DNA of 64,000 nucleotides from Agapetus fuscipes (taxonomy: Eukaryota > Arthropoda > Insecta > Trichoptera > Glossosomatidae): the NCBI GenBank assembly GCA_951799405.1, contig OX637335.1:18170342-18234341 (forward strand), written 5' to 3'. Positions 63,305 through 64,000 of this stretch are shown here, piece after piece. The position numbers and the translations under genes are program-made. The notes under the pieces were generated by a model. That model did no database searches. It had not been told where the DNA came from and saw only the letters and a list, made by a program, of their open reading frames with translations. Within the stretch, counting starts at the first letter, position 1; the number at the start of each line of letters is the position of its first letter.

Positions 63305-63545
63305 TCTATAATAATCTATACCTAATCTAAGCTACAAAGATATGTTAACATTTAAGGTTCATATAAAATGCATGGCCACAGACAGGCACATGTAGGTTCG
63401 CGCCTACACATTCTGCATGCGTGCATACAAATATACTAAACCTCACATGAACATAAACCTTGTAACTCCTCCCGCCTTTCCCTGAAACCGGGGTGGCATT
63501 GGCAAAAGTGAACCGATTTTTACAGCACGGAGGGTCAGACTCAAC
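63305..63545 (-). mobile_element. LINE-tail repeat (family T), reverse, diverged
   Basis: CTAATCTAAGCTACAAAGAT, ATGCATGGCCACAGACAGGC, CCTTTCCCTGAAACCGGGG. Confidence 0.75.
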
Positions 63546-63564
63546 TTTTGAAAATAAAACTATG

Positions 63565-63900
63565 TGTTTTTTAAACATTTTTAACTCTCTCATCAATATT
63601 TAATGTGCATGTTCAAAGCAGTGACATCTCTTTCACTTACTTATTCTCACATGCCACTTACTACTTGCCACTTGTCAGTCTGAAGCGAGCATCACAGCCT
63701 ACCAGACTATTATCATCATGTATTTACGACTAACGAACAATATATCACTGGGTTATTGTGCTAAATGCCTACTTGCGCACTAAATTACGCGTAGTTTCCT
63801 GAATATCATTAACAGATAAAGAACTGAACTGCGCTATCTACTTTTGAACATCGGCAGCACATTTTTAAAACAATAACACCCTTTGAATATTGTACGATTA
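63565..63900. other. No gene recognised
   Basis: AT-rich sequence upstream of the 5S-like region; no obvious Pol III upstream element. Confidence 0.35.
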
Positions 63901-63902
63901 CA

Positions 63903-64000
63903 TTGAACGACGTTACCATGTTGAAAGCACCGGTTCTCATCAGATCACCGAAGTTAAGCAACATTGGGCGCGGATGCTACTCGGATGGGTGACCGCTCAG
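63903..64000 (+). rRNA. 5S rRNA-like sequence, cut by the window edge
   Basis: Aligns without gaps to the first 98 or so bases of an arthropod 5S rRNA: GATCACCGAAGTTAAGCA (loop B/helix III) and GGGCGCGG, then CTCGGATGGGTGACCGC (internal promoter box C area). The first ~20 bases are diverged (starts TTGAACGACG) and there are scattered changes, so it may be a pseudogene or a 5S-derived SINE head rather than a working gene. Confidence 0.75.

Overview
This is a eukaryotic, AT-rich, repeat-dense window, almost certainly from an arthropod and probably an insect. The signs are tRNA-derived SINEs, several LINE types, hAT elements and MITEs, an LTR promoter with an arthropod-style TCAGT initiator, and the start of a 5S rRNA-like sequence at the right edge. 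The order cannot be fixed from the sequence. No ordinary multi-exon host gene is recognisable; nearly all explainable sequence is mobile-element derived.

Layout. 1-8300: LINE 3' ends, LINE C-terminal coding scraps, palindromes and hammerhead-like motifs. 8309-9729: an internally deleted hAT transposon with TIRs, an 8-bp target duplication and the last transposase exons. 9.9-31 kb: LINE tails, tRNA-like SINEs, TIR elements, a ~165-bp satellite (23.0-23.8 kb) and long hairpins. 31915-35194: the most striking object, an LTR retroelement (454-bp LTRs differing at about 4 positions, ATAT duplication, PBS, PPT) on the minus strand. Its only ORF (651 aa) lacks protease, RT and integrase; it joins an N-terminal SAP segment to a DEK-like chromatin protein, and looks like a transduced host gene. 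38.9-40 kb and 46.9-50.4 kb: tRNA-like SINEs, some fused into a two-headed composite. 45.32-46.87 kb: an array of 15-bp units organised into a ~107/92-bp higher-order repeat. 50.4-53.4 kb: hammerhead-like motif, foldbacks and a hAT-type MITE. 54-56.7 kb: nested SINE/LINE-tail insertions. 58.9-61.5 kb: a 5'-truncated jockey-like LINE with an uninterrupted reverse transcriptase ORF and a 45-nt poly(A). 61.5-63.6 kb: MITEs and more LINE tails. 63903-64000: partial 5S rRNA-like sequence.

The elements interact mainly by nesting: LINE tails split SINEs, SINEs split LINE tails, TIR elements sit inside LINE tails. Several junctions have visible target duplications, so relative ages can be read. The likely novel item is the DEK-carrying LTR element; the second is the recurrent minimal-stem-III hammerhead fold.
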